From NCBI GenBank assembly GCA_034430155.1, contig DAOUET010000092.1, positions 68,597-132,596 on the forward strand: a stretch of 64,000 nucleotides of DNA, read 5' to 3'. Made by a program: the position numbers and the translations under genes. Position 1 is the stretch's first letter; the number at the start of each line of letters is the position of its first letter. This stretch comes from DAOUET01 sp034430155. Lineage in GTDB: Bacteria > Chloroflexota > Anaerolineae > Anaerolineales > UBA4823. This document shows, in pieces, positions 54,278 through 63,011 of the stretch. The notes beneath the pieces were generated by a model. That model did no database searches, was not told the origin of the DNA, and was given only the letters and a program-made list of their open reading frames with translations.

Positions 54278-54286
54278 CCGGATTTG

Positions 54287-56917
54287 ATGGTATCTTTGCT
54301 TACCCATCCCTCCTCACTTTCGATTGACAGGATTCAAGGCCGATTACTCACTCTGGCGGCCCTGTTTCTCGGATTGTACTCCCTGGCCTTGATGCTCTCT
54401 CCGGCTGCCCGCTCGCGTACCTGGCAGGTAAATTATCGTTGGGAGCCCTGGCTGGGCTTCTTGGCCTGGTTGGCAGCCATCATCCTTCTCCACAAACAGA
54501 CTGCCCGTTTTCTTCCTAATCGTGACCCATTCATTCTACCAGTGGGGGCCTTGCTAAGCGGTTGGGGGATTTTAATGATCTGGCGGTTGACACCTTCCTT
54601 AGGTTTAAGACAGAGCATCTGGCTCCTGGTAGCCACGTCAATAGTTCTTCTGGTACTACGTTTTCCCGATCTGATAGATTCACTGCGTCGCTACAAATAT
54701 TTGTGGCTGACCTGCGGCCTCTTACTCACCGCGTTAACCCTGTTATTAGGCAGCAATCCTGCCTCACCAACAGGCCCAAGGCTTTGGCTGGGTTGCTGCG
54801 GTATCTACTTCCAACCTTCGGAACCGCTCAAACTGCTTCTGATTATTTACCTGGCTGCCTACCTGGCGGATCACCCTCTGATCCCAACTAAATTGCTTGC
54901 TCTGCTGGCACCCACGCTAATTATGACCGGTCTGGCACTCCTCCTGCTGGTAGTCCAGCGCGACCTGGGAACTGTGTCGATTTTCATCTTTCTTTACACG
55001 ACCATTAGTTACCTAGGTACCAGGAAAGCACGCCTTATACCCATTGGGGCAGGCAGCCTGCTTCTCTTCGGATCTGGTGGCTACTTCCTTTTCGATGTTG
55101 TCCGCCTACGCATAAATGCCTGGGTTAATCCGTGGTTAGACCCCAGCGGTCGCTCATACCAGATTGTCCAATCCTTAATCTCCGTGGCAAACGGAGGTCT
55201 TCTCGGGCGCGGTCCAGGCTTGGGTTATCCAAACCTGGTGCCGATCCCTCATTCTGATTTTATTTTTACATCTATCGCAGAAGAAACCGGCCTGCTCGGC
55301 GTAATCGCCCAACTTATTTTGCTGGCTTTAATCACCGGCCGCGGACTACAAATTGCCCTCCAATCTCAAGATAGCTTCCGGCGATACCTTGCTGCGGGTA
55401 TCAGCGCTTATTTAGTCGCTCAAAGCGTGTTGATCATTGGGGGCAATTTGCGTTTATTGCCTCTTACAGGTGTGACACTGCCCTTGGTCTCCTACGGAGG
55501 TTCTTCCCTAGTAACAGCCCTCCTCTCCTTATTTATTCTCCTGAGAATCAGCGATCATGCAGAGAACCGTCCATCCTTGCAGCTCTCCCCACAGCCCTAT
55601 TTATACCTGGGAGGTTTTCTTATTACCGGCCTGGTAGCTACAAGCGTTTTGTCAGGATGGTGGTCCTTCTATCTTGCCCCAACGTTAGTAAAACGCACCG
55701 ACAATCCTCGCCGAGCCATTGCTGACCAGTATGTGCGTCGTGGCGCTCTTTTAGACCGCCATGATATCCCCCTGGCTGACACCACGGGTGTTCCTGGCAA
55801 TCTTGAGCGCCAGACACTATATCCAGATTTGGGACCGGTGATTGGTTACACTCATCCAATTTTCGGCCAAGCTGGTCTAGAAGCCAGCCTGGATGATTAC
55901 CTGCGAGGCTTGCGCGGCAATCCCGGACTGACCGTTTGGTGGTATCACCTGCTCTATGGACAGCCGCCGCCTGGCCTGGACGTACGCCTCACTCTGGATT
56001 TGGATTTACAGCGCAACGCTGATGAGCTGCTTGGCGAGCGCGCCTCTGCCCTGGTTTTGTTGAATGCCAGCAGTGGAGAAATCCTGGCGATGGCATCCCA
56101 TCCCACCTTCGATCCCAACCAGCTTGATAGCACCTGGGACGAGCTCACTCAAGACCGCCGATCGCCACTTTTTAATCGCGCCGCACTGGGAAGCTACCAG
56201 CCTGGCACAGCCCTGGGAGTCTTTTTACTGGCTGCAGCTGATGCCAACGGCGGCCTGCCTGCCCTCCCCCAAACGCTCGAATTCAGCGCCGATGGACTTG
56301 ATCTGAGCTGCGCCCGCACACCCGAAGAGCTGACCTGGGAATCTGCGATTGCCAACGGCTGTCCTGGACCGCAAGCTGCATTAGGGCGATCGTTAGGCAG
56401 CCAGTCAGTCCTGCGAACATACACCAACTTAGGGCTCTATACCGCCCCACAGTTGCGCCTGCCGACGACCACTCAACCAGCGCCGCTTTCTTTGCGCGAT
56501 CCACAATCCACCTATGTGGGTCAAGCAGATGTGAGCGTCAGCCCGCTTCAAATGGCCCTGGCTGCTACGACCATTAGCACCTCTGGCGAGCGACCCGCTC
56601 CCCGCTTAGCCGCAGCAGTCAATACACCGACAGCTGATTGGGTCGTCTTGCCATCTCTCGGAGAATCGCTCCAGGTATTTACCCCTAAAGCTGCTGATGA
56701 CCTGGCCGAAAGTCTGGCGGTTGAAGGTCTGCCAGTTTGGCAAACCTTAGCAAGCACGCCTAACGGCTCTTTAGGTAAGGTCACCTGGTACTTGGCCGGT
56801 ACTCTGCCGTCCTGGAACGGAACACAGTTGAGTCTCGCAGTCCTTCTAGAGGAAGACAATCCTGAGCTCGCTGAAGTCATTGGTCGCGCCATGCTTCAGG
56901 CAGCTATAAAGCCTTAA
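54287..56917 (+). CDS. FtsW/RodA glycosyltransferase fused to a degenerate penicillin-binding protein
   Basis: About 876 residues. Residues ~1-420 are a SEDS polymerase with ~10-12 helices, FQPSEPLKLLLI, LGRGPGLGYPNLVPIPHSDFIF (split) and LPLVSYGGSSLV, all intact. A membrane helix (~440-460) then leads into a PBP-like domain: RRGALLDRHDIPLAD, GYTHPIFGQAGLE, ILAMASHPTFDPN. The active-site SxxK should follow YQPG, but here the sequence is YQPGTALG, so Ser and Lys are gone (~640). The SxN and KTG boxes are also missing (TPNGSLGK at the KTG position). The polymerase half is likely active, the transpeptidase half not. Confidence 0.9.
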   Translation: MVSLLTHPSSLSIDRIQGRLLTLAALFLGLYSLALMLSPAARSRTWQVNYRWEPWLGFLAWLAAIILLHKQTARFLPNRDPFILPVGALLSGWGILMIWRLTPSLGLRQSIWLLVATSIVLLVLRFPDLIDSLRRYKYLWLTCGLLLTALTLLLGSNPASPTGPRLWLGCCGIYFQPSEPLKLLLIIYLAAYLADHPLIPTKLLALLAPTLIMTGLALLLLVVQRDLGTVSIFIFLYTTISYLGTRKARLIPIGAGSLLLFGSGGYFLFDVVRLRINAWVNPWLDPSGRSYQIVQSLISVANGGLLGRGPGLGYPNLVPIPHSDFIFTSIAEETGLLGVIAQLILLALITGRGLQIALQSQDSFRRYLAAGISAYLVAQSVLIIGGNLRLLPLTGVTLPLVSYGGSSLVTALLSLFILLRISDHAENRPSLQLSPQPYLYLGGFLITGLVATSVLSGWWSFYLAPTLVKRTDNPRRAIADQYVRRGALLDRHDIPLADTTGVPGNLERQTLYPDLGPVIGYTHPIFGQAGLEASLDDYLRGLRGNPGLTVWWYHLLYGQPPPGLDVRLTLDLDLQRNADELLGERASALVLLNASSGEILAMASHPTFDPNQLDSTWDELTQDRRSPLFNRAALGSYQPGTALGVFLLAAADANGGLPALPQTLEFSADGLDLSCARTPEELTWESAIANGCPGPQAALGRSLGSQSVLRTYTNLGLYTAPQLRLPTTTQPAPLSLRDPQSTYVGQADVSVSPLQMALAATTISTSGERPAPRLAAAVNTPTADWVVLPSLGESLQVFTPKAADDLAESLAVEGLPVWQTLASTPNGSLGKVTWYLAGTLPSWNGTQLSLAVLLEEDNPELAEVIGRAMLQAAIKP

Positions 56918-57019
56918 ACCAGATGCTCTCAAGAAAGCTGCCTTCCAGTTATGCCTTCGCTCCAGGTGACCGGAGCCATAGAACCGCTATATGGACAGCT
57001 TGCTCATGCTTATTATTGA

Positions 57020-57050
57020 GAAAGGGCTTACCCTGCGGGTCAGCCCTTTC
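57020..57050. terminator. Terminator hairpin after the FtsW fusion gene
   Basis: GAAAGGGCT (57020-57028) and AGCCCTTTC (57042-57050) with an inner CCC/GGG pairing, in the convergent gap to the gerW cluster. Confidence 0.7.
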
Positions 57051-57106
57051 AGTCGTCTTAACTCCCGCTGAGCGGCTCAAATTCAGAGCAACTCGGCGTT
57101 TGTCTC

Positions 57107-57562
57107 TTACTCGCCCTTGATTTCTCGCATGGCGCGTTTCGGGCTAATCAAGCGCATTAGCATGCCCATCATGAACCCCCCGGCAGTCAACGCCGCCAGG
57201 GCGATCTTGGTCGGATCCACCACCTCCTGGACGCGCACGCCTTCCGGTGAGGCCACAATCACCGCAACAGGTCTTGCTAGCGTACGACCACCGCCCCCTC
57301 CACCGCCACCCCCTCCCTTACCGCTATTCCCACCCTCTCCTTCATTACCGCTTCCGAAGCCATAGCCCGTTCCAAATCCAAGACCGGTTAAGACTTCGGC
57401 TGCGGGGATAATGGCAGTGTCGCCATGGTAGATAGGCTCACCATAAACACGAGAAACATTGGCAGTATCAAGAAATTTGTTAAGAGTGTTTTCCACCGCT
57501 TCAACCGACGCTGTTATGCCTACTTCCGCCTCATTTGGGGTAAAAGATGTTTCTTCGTCCAT
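57107..57562 (-). CDS. GerW/YtfJ-family protein
   Basis: 151 residues. GEPIYHGDTAIIPAAEV (~41-57), GLGFGTGYGFGSG, a poly-Gly stretch (~78-92), RPVAVIVASPEGVRVQEVVD and a C-terminal membrane helix. This matches GerW (named from Bacillus spore germination), which also occurs in non-sporulating phyla with unknown role. ATG 57562 has GGAG 8 bases upstream. It is last in a three-gene operon. Confidence 0.85.
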   Translation of the reverse strand: MDEETSFTPNEAEVGITASVEAVENTLNKFLDTANVSRVYGEPIYHGDTAIIPAAEVLTGLGFGTGYGFGSGNEGEGGNSGKGGGGGGGGGGRTLARPVAVIVASPEGVRVQEVVDPTKIALAALTAGGFMMGMLMRLISPKRAMREIKGE

Positions 57563-57586
57563 ATACACATCTCCTTTCTTTAATTT

Positions 57587-57874
57587 CTATTCCTTTTTTG
57601 AAAGTCTCTTGACTAGCCAGACTGCCAATAAGCCCATCATGCTACCGAAGATGAGACCCAATTGAGCCCGGCGGGTTACGTCCCTTATGGGCAAAACCTG
57701 CTCGCCACCATCTGATGTCTGAACCAGCACAGAAACAGGTCGGTTCCAGATCAATCCACCCGGCAATCCCGGGATTTGAATACGCAATGATTTTGCCATG
57801 GGTACAATGGTGGCATCCCCAACAGGAATAGGTTCGCCTACCCGAGTTTCCATATTTATATAAGGAGCCAGCAT
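57587..57874 (-). CDS. Short GerW-like paralogue
   Basis: 95 residues with the same plan as its neighbour but without the Gly-rich segment: GEPIPVGDATIVPMAKSL, NRPVSVLVQTSDGGEQVLPI and a C-terminal helix LGLIFGSMMGLLAVWLVKRL. The shared GEPIxxGDxxIxP core shows homology to GerW. ATG 57874 starts 1 base after the upstream stop with GGAGAG nearby. Confidence 0.75.
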   Translation of the reverse strand: MLAPYINMETRVGEPIPVGDATIVPMAKSLRIQIPGLPGGLIWNRPVSVLVQTSDGGEQVLPIRDVTRRAQLGLIFGSMMGLLAVWLVKRLSKKE

Positions 57875-57875
57875 C

Positions 57876-58277
57876 TCAGCTCTCCTCGGAGGATTTATCC
57901 TGCACCCTAGCACCTTTGGATTTGGATAATTTTTCAAGCTCTTCGTTTATGCTTCGCAGAGCAGATAACAAACCAGACCGCACCTCGCTCTCTGCCTTAC
58001 CGCTCTTAATACTATCTCTGAACTCCTCAACATCGGATCTGAGCTGTTCACCAGTTGGGCTGTCCTTGAATTCTGTAAACGTTTGATCCAAGGAACGACT
58101 GAAGTCTTTCAGACCAGCCTCGATTTCCACCTGTAATTTCTTACGTTCCTCGCTTTCCCATGCCGACTGCAACACACTTTTTAGGTTATTTCCCAAGGCG
58201 CGAAATTCACTGGCGATATCGCCTTGAGAGACATCGCTTTGAGTTTCATCAAACTGTTTGCCTTTCATCTCATCCAT
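57876..58277 (-). CDS. Coiled-coil protein of unknown function, first gene of the GerW cluster
   Basis: 133 residues, highly charged and predicted helical: EFRALGNNLKSVLQSAWES, RKKLQVEIEAGLKDFSRSLD (split), SALRSINEELEKLSKSK. No membrane segment. Position and 1-base gap to the GerW-like gene indicate a functional set. Not a family I can name. Confidence 0.7.
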   Translation of the reverse strand: MDEMKGKQFDETQSDVSQGDIASEFRALGNNLKSVLQSAWESEERKKLQVEIEAGLKDFSRSLDQTFTEFKDSPTGEQLRSDVEEFRDSIKSGKAESEVRSGLLSALRSINEELEKLSKSKGARVQDKSSEES

Positions 58278-58981
58278 TCCTTGCTCCTTTGTCCGAAAAA
58301 AGAATTAACATATTTAATAATAGGGGGTCAACAAATCATAAAACTTATGTTACCATCTCCCCCCAGTTATTGTGTCATAATTTTACCAGGAATGCAAGAC
58401 CCGAAGTCTATTATCCGTCAAAATGATCAGTTCATCTACCCAGCATCTCTCAGGTGGAATAGTACTATCAATTTCCAAATTTTCAATGGATCAATCCAAA
58501 TGAGCGGCAGCGAAGACTAATACCAAAATCGTCCCTGTAAAGGGCATCTAGATTTGGATTGTTGAGAAACCAAATTATTAGGCAGATCACCTTAAGATAG
58601 GAAGCGGACTTAACCCAGAAGATCGCCTGGACTTGCCATCCGGCATTTCTCACGATGCTGTTGTAGCCCCTGAAGCTGTAGGGTATTATGAAGCTCACCA
58701 TTAAGAATAGCCTCCAATCCGCGACCTACAGGCCCTTTGAACGTATATTTTATTAAAGATCAAAGCACCGAATTACCCTATCTGATGGAGCAACCAAAAC
58801 AAAATCGGACAATTTGCTATATTAATGTCACTCTAAGCCGCCTAAGGAAGCGAAGAGTCCATGTTACGACCGTTTTAATCGAGCAATTCAGGGATTCTTC
58901 GGTCGCTTTGCTCCTTCAGAATGACACCTTGCCATGTCAATTGTACGACTTCAGTCTGATTCGTCAATTAGAAAAGGCATG
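58278..58981. other. Gene-poor stretch between the GerW cluster and the integron integrase
   Basis: About 700 A/T-rich bases. Short frames here do not look like known proteins and lack Shine-Dalgarno sites. Near its right end is an imperfect inverted repeat (58826-58926, separate entry). I looked for integron attI/attC core sites (GTTRRRY with RYYYAAC at the proper distance) and found no convincing pair. Confidence 0.5.
58826..58926. repeat. Imperfect inverted repeat resembling the TGTCATTCTGA family
   Basis: Arms 58826-58860 and 58891-58926 share TGTCAYTCTRA at the outer ends and CGAAGARTCC at the inner ends, around a ~30-base loop. The right arm read on the minus strand (TGTCATTCTGAAGGAGC...) resembles short dispersed repeats I have seen in many environmental bacteria. 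It ends ~55 bases before the integrase start. Confidence 0.55.
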
Positions 58982-59947
58982 ATGCCAGAACAACCTAAAA
59001 AATTACTCGATCAGGTTCGTGATACCCTCAGAATCAGGCATTACTCTTATCGTACCGAGCAAAGCTATGTCGATTGGATCAAGCGCTTTATCCTATTTCA
59101 CCATAAGCGACATCCGAAAGAAATGGGGGGATTAGAGATTGAAGTGTTCCTGGCTTATTTGGCGCAAGAACGCCACGTTTCTGCATCAACCCAGAATCAA
59201 GCTTTGAGTGCCATACGCTTTCTTTACAAAAATGTATTGCAGCAAGAAATACCGCCACTTCCAAATGTGGTTTATATTAGACGCCCAAAGCAATTACCCA
59301 CAGTACTTTCACACGATGAGGCTTTGGAAGTGATCAATCGAATGACAGGAAAAACCCGCCTGATGGCTCGCCTGTTGTATGGTAGCGGTTTGCGGTTAAT
59401 GGAATGCCTGCGCCTGCGGGTAAAAGATATTGATTTCAGCAATCGCCTGATCATTGTCCGGGATGGAAAAGGCGAAAAAGACCGCATTACGGTTCTCCCG
59501 GATTCCATTGTTACTGAATTACAGACACACTTACAAGATGTGAAAACCTTACACGAGAGAGAGTTACGAGAAGGTTATGGTGAAGTGGCTCTGCCCTATG
59601 CCTTGAATGTGAAATATCCAAATGCCGGTCGAGAATGGGGCTGGCAGTATGTATTCCCAGCCACTCAGCGTTCTTTAGATCCACTCACTGGGGGAATTCG
59701 ACGCCATCATTTGGATGAAAGCGTTTTGCAGCGAGCAGTAAAAGACGCTGCCCGCCAAACTTCAATAGCTAAGAATGTAAGCCCGCATACCTTCAGGCAC
59801 TCCTTCGCCACCTATCTATTACAAAACGGCTACGACATCCGTACCGTGCAGGAACTGCTCGGGCACAAAGATGTCAAAACCACCATGATCTACACCCATG
59901 TGCTCAATCGCGGTCCTAAGGCAGTACGCAGCCCGCTAGATGACTAA
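58982..59947 (+). CDS. intI: Integron integrase (IntI-type tyrosine recombinase)
   Basis: 321 residues. An N-terminal SAM-like domain (HYSYRTEQSYVDWIKRFI) and a catalytic domain with all expected residues: Arg in LLYGSGLRLMECLRL, Lys in VRDGKGEKDR, HTFRHSFATYLL, LLGHKDV and Tyr in TTMIYTHVLNRG, ending VRSPLDD. It also has the IntI-specific insert VALPYALNVKYPNAG...RRHHLDESVLQRA, absent from XerC/D and phage integrases. IntI moves gene cassettes between attI and attC sites. ATG 58982 has AAGG 4 bases upstream. No attC array was recognised. Confidence 0.93.
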   Translation: MPEQPKKLLDQVRDTLRIRHYSYRTEQSYVDWIKRFILFHHKRHPKEMGGLEIEVFLAYLAQERHVSASTQNQALSAIRFLYKNVLQQEIPPLPNVVYIRRPKQLPTVLSHDEALEVINRMTGKTRLMARLLYGSGLRLMECLRLRVKDIDFSNRLIIVRDGKGEKDRITVLPDSIVTELQTHLQDVKTLHERELREGYGEVALPYALNVKYPNAGREWGWQYVFPATQRSLDPLTGGIRRHHLDESVLQRAVKDAARQTSIAKNVSPHTFRHSFATYLLQNGYDIRTVQELLGHKDVKTTMIYTHVLNRGPKAVRSPLDD

Positions 59948-60114
59948 GGGTCATCTTCGATATTCGGCCTGGCTTTGGGAGGCATACCTCCAATTTTCGC
60001 CTCGGCCAAACTTGTGATCAAATGCCGGATGGTATAATGACTTATGATTAGATTGAATTTCGTTCGCATGGCGAATTAGATTTCAGTGTTGTTGCTTATT
60101 GCGGGAGGTCATGT

Positions 60115-60333
60115 GTGCGTAATTTGAGTGAATTACGGAAAAAGGGGGATGCACTTCAGATTGAGGAGACCCTCCAATTGCGCGCTACTTCTATCCAGGA
60201 GAGCATTCATCAGTGGCTGTGCTTGCAGTCAGCGTTTGAATGGCAGTTGCAACAAACCTCGCCATTATTTGAACAGGATCGCTGGACTGCACTGGCAGGG
60301 CTTCAAGCCCGGCTCCAGCTGCTGGTTAACTGA
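60115..60333 (+). CDS. Small helical partner protein of a nucleotidyltransferase module
   Basis: 72 residues, GTG start with GGGAGG 6 bases upstream. The sequence is helical (LSELRKKGDALQIEETLQL, SAFEWQLQQTSPLF, LAGLQARLQLLVN). It ends 10 bases before a nucleotidyltransferase gene. Small proteins of this look accompany such transferases in two-gene modules, some of them toxin-antitoxin or defence systems; function here is inferred only. Confidence 0.6.
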   Translation: MRNLSELRKKGDALQIEETLQLRATSIQESIHQWLCLQSAFEWQLQQTSPLFEQDRWTALAGLQARLQLLVN

Positions 60334-60343
60334 CCCGCCCCGC

Positions 60344-60919
60344 ATGGAAAACTTATATCTGTCAGTCCTTTCGCTTCAAAAACTTCTGCTTGAAGCAGCC
60401 ATACCCTCTATCGTCATAGGAGGTATGGCGGTAGCCGCCTGGGGTGAACCCCGGGTGACCAGAGATGTTGACCTGAAAATCCTACTGAGCAGGGAAGATG
60501 CTGATCGCATACTTGAGATTCTCTCAAATGACTACCGGTCGCTTGTGTCGAACCCGCGCGAAACGTTGCAAAAACAAGCCCTGTTATTTATCCAGGATTC
60601 GCTGGGAACCCGCTTAGACTTGCTCCTTGCGGACACGCCCTACGATGTAATGGCTATCCAGCGGGGGCGTAATGTTGAGGTGCAACCTGGGGTTGCCATC
60701 AATCTATGCAGTCCCTAAGATTTGATCATATACAAATTGATTTCAACCCGATCGCAAGACCACGAAGACGCCAAAGGCGTAGTTCGACGTCAAGGCGAGT
60801 CGCTGGACGACGACTATATTGTCAATTGGCTACAGCAGTTTGAACAGGCATTGGATGATTCAACGCTCGTGGATGAATATGAAGGCTTACGTAGGGAATA
60901 TGGGGGAGATCTACGTTAA
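60344..60919 (+). pseudogene. MNT/AbiEii-like nucleotidyltransferase with one in-frame stop
   Basis: The frame reads VIGGMAVAAWGEPRVTRDVDLKI (split at EP), the GG..A..G.PR.T.DhD signature of this transferase family, through LGTRLDLLLADTPYD to INLCSP. TAA follows at 60716-60718, then the same frame continues DLIIYKLISTRSQDHEDAKGVVRRQ to 60919. The family normally reads SPEDLI here, so GAA has become TAA. The rest (191 codons) is intact. Confidence 0.8.
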
Positions 60920-60989
60920 GTGAGCCCACTCAAGCGACAAGCTGATGTCTAATCTGGCAGCCAAAATATAGCTGCATTTTGCTCATTGA

Positions 60990-61427
60990 GTCTCAAAGAA
61001 CAAATTTTTCGGTCCGCACTTGGGGATGCTGTACGGAAAGTACCACCTGCTCGATCAGCTGACTGCCTATAAAGTGCGTCCTGCGCCGGACGACTCGCCT
61101 GGCAAGTTCGAGACCGGCACGCAGAACCAGGAGGGCATTGCCGGGCTGCTAGGTACCATCGAGTATCTGGAATGGGTAGGGGCCACCTATGGGGAGAGTC
61201 ACTCTGAGAATTATTCTTCAGGATACGAAGGACGCCGCCTGCGCCTCAATCAGGCCATGGTCGCCATCCGCGCTTACGAATATGAGCTCAGCCGCGCCCT
61301 GCTGGATGTGTTGGAGGAGACCCCAGGCGTGACGGTTTACGGCCTGACCGACCGGCGGCGCCTCCAGCAGCGCGTGCCCACGCTGCGCCTCAAAAACCTG
61401 CCTCATTTGTCATTTTTTTACCTTTGA
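60990..61427 (+). pseudogene. Fragment of a cysteine-desulfurase-like PLP enzyme
   Basis: The frame starts abruptly after a stop with KFFGPHLGMLYGKYHLLDQL, then VRPAPDDSPGKFETGTQNQEGIAG, RAYEYELSRALLDVLEETPGV and QRVPT. This is the C-terminal half of the VC1184-type cysteine desulfurase family. The PLP-lysine half is missing and the last residues after RVPT are unrelated. A decayed, probably inactive fragment with no start codon. Confidence 0.8.
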
Positions 61428-61445
61428 AGAGGTCTGAAGTATAAT
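61417..61445 (+). promoter_or_regulatory. Promoter of the ammonia-lyase gene
   Basis: TTTACC (61417-61422), 17-base spacer, perfect TATAAT (61440-61445); ~25-base leader to a GGAG-preceded ATG. The -35 overlaps the end of the degraded desulfurase fragment. Confidence 0.6.
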
Positions 61446-61477
61446 AATCGCGAATCCGCTTTCTGGAGAATGTCCCA

Positions 61478-63001
61478 ATGACAATCATGCTCGACGGCTC
61501 GTCCCTCACAATTGCAAAACTTGTTGCGACTGCACGAGATAACGAAAAAGTTGAGTTAGCTCCCGCAGCCTTGGAGCGCATCAAAGTCTGCCGCGCTATG
61601 TTGGAGGAGAAACTTGCCAACAAAGAAATCATGTATGGCACAAATACGGGTATCGGCGAATTTTCGGAGGTAATGCTCAACGATGAGCAGGTCAATGAAT
61701 TCCAAAGGTTTCTGATCTACAACCATGCCGCTGGGATTGGCGACCCTCTGCCGGTTGAATACGTCCGTGCCGCACTGGCCGGACGTATTAACGTCCATGC
61801 ACACGGCAACTCGGGTTGCCGGTCGGAGATCACACAGACTTTCGTCGAGATGTTGAATAAAGGCGTGACGCCAGTTGTGAGTCAGAAAGGATCGGTGGGC
61901 GCGAGCGGAGACCTGGCTCCGATGGCGCAGGCCGCGCTGCTGCTCATGGGCGAAGGCGAAGCTTTCTATAACGGTGAACGGCTGGCGGGTCGAGAAGCGA
62001 TGCAGCAGGCCGGAATCAAGATCCCCGGCTTGCAAGCGCGCGACGGCTTGGCCGCCATCAACGGCTCGAACGTCCTGACTGCTATGTCCGCGCTTCACAT
62101 CTACGATATAGAGCGCTGGCTCAAGCAGGCCGAGATCGCGGCGGCGATGTCCATCGAGGCTTTGCTCGGCAACATGAAGCCCTACAACACCAAACTGCAC
62201 GAACTGCGCGGCTTCAAGGGCGCGGTTATCTCAGCGCAAAACATCATGAAGGTCTTTGAAGGCTCGGACCTGACGACTGGAAAGATGAAGACTAAAGTGC
62301 AGGACGCTTACTCAATGCGTTCTACGCCGCAGGTGATCGGCGCAGCGCGAGACGCGATTGCTTACGCGCGCTCGCAAGTGGAAATCGAACTGAATGGCGT
62401 AGGTGATAACCCAATCTTCGTGCCAGAAATGAAGTTGACCTTGACCGGCGCGAACTTCCAGGGCACACCAGTGGCTTTGCCAATGGACATGGTGGGCGCG
62501 GCCATCACGATAGTCTCCGTTTTATCGGAGCGCCGCCTGAACAGACTCACGAACCCAGCTCTTTCTCAAGGACTTCCGGATTTTCTGGCACACGAACCTG
62601 GCTTCTATTCCGGGATGATGCTTTCACAATATACTGCTGATCACTTGATTGTTGAGCAACGGATTTTATCTGCGCCAGCCAGCATTCAATCCATCCCCGC
62701 TGCAGCGGATCAGGAAGACTTTGTCTCGATGGGTATGAATACCGCCTTGAAGAACGGACAAATATTAGATAACGCCTACGGCGTTTTGGGAATCGAGTTC
62801 ATGGCTGCTGCGCAGGCACTCGACTTTCGCGAGTTCACACCGGGTAGGGGAACGCAGAAAGCGCGTGAGGTGATCCGCAAATATGTGGCGCATCTTGAAG
62901 TAGACCGGCCATTGTATAACGACCATAATCGCATGAAAGAACTGGTGAAATCGGGCGAGATTTTGGATGAAGTCGAGAAGGTGGTAGGAAAATTGGGCTG
63001 A
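61478..63001 (+). CDS. hutH: Histidine/aromatic amino-acid ammonia-lyase
   Basis: 507 residues. The MIO cofactor triad Ala142-Ser143-Gly144 lies in QKGSVGASGDLAPMA; YGTNTGIG (~53), YNHAAGIG (~81), GDNPIF and AADQEDFVSMGM (the HAL-like QED) follow. The family makes urocanate from histidine, or cinnamate/coumarate from Phe/Tyr. No hutU, hutI or hutG lies nearby, and some blocks (NVHAHGNSGCRSE) depart from typical HutH, so substrate is open. Flanked by a gene fragment and an IS remnant, it may be acquired. Confidence 0.82.
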   Translation: MTIMLDGSSLTIAKLVATARDNEKVELAPAALERIKVCRAMLEEKLANKEIMYGTNTGIGEFSEVMLNDEQVNEFQRFLIYNHAAGIGDPLPVEYVRAALAGRINVHAHGNSGCRSEITQTFVEMLNKGVTPVVSQKGSVGASGDLAPMAQAALLLMGEGEAFYNGERLAGREAMQQAGIKIPGLQARDGLAAINGSNVLTAMSALHIYDIERWLKQAEIAAAMSIEALLGNMKPYNTKLHELRGFKGAVISAQNIMKVFEGSDLTTGKMKTKVQDAYSMRSTPQVIGAARDAIAYARSQVEIELNGVGDNPIFVPEMKLTLTGANFQGTPVALPMDMVGAAITIVSVLSERRLNRLTNPALSQGLPDFLAHEPGFYSGMMLSQYTADHLIVEQRILSAPASIQSIPAAADQEDFVSMGMNTALKNGQILDNAYGVLGIEFMAAAQALDFREFTPGRGTQKAREVIRKYVAHLEVDRPLYNDHNRMKELVKSGEILDEVEKVVGKLG

Positions 63002-63011
63002 TGGCCATGAA

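Noticed and set aside
57277..57320. G/C-rich low-complexity run as a possible repeat element
   Set aside because: It encodes the poly-glycine segment normal for GerW proteins.
58737..58982. Short open frames in the gap before the integrase
   Set aside because: No Shine-Dalgarno, no recognisable similarity, and composition unlike the neighbouring genes; one overlaps the inverted repeat.
59948..61000. Possible attC cassette sites downstream of the integrase
   Set aside because: Single matches to GTTRRRY (60915) and RYYYAAC (60858) exist but lack complementary arms, and one lies inside a coding frame. The imperfect hairpin at 59969-60012 lacks the core motifs.
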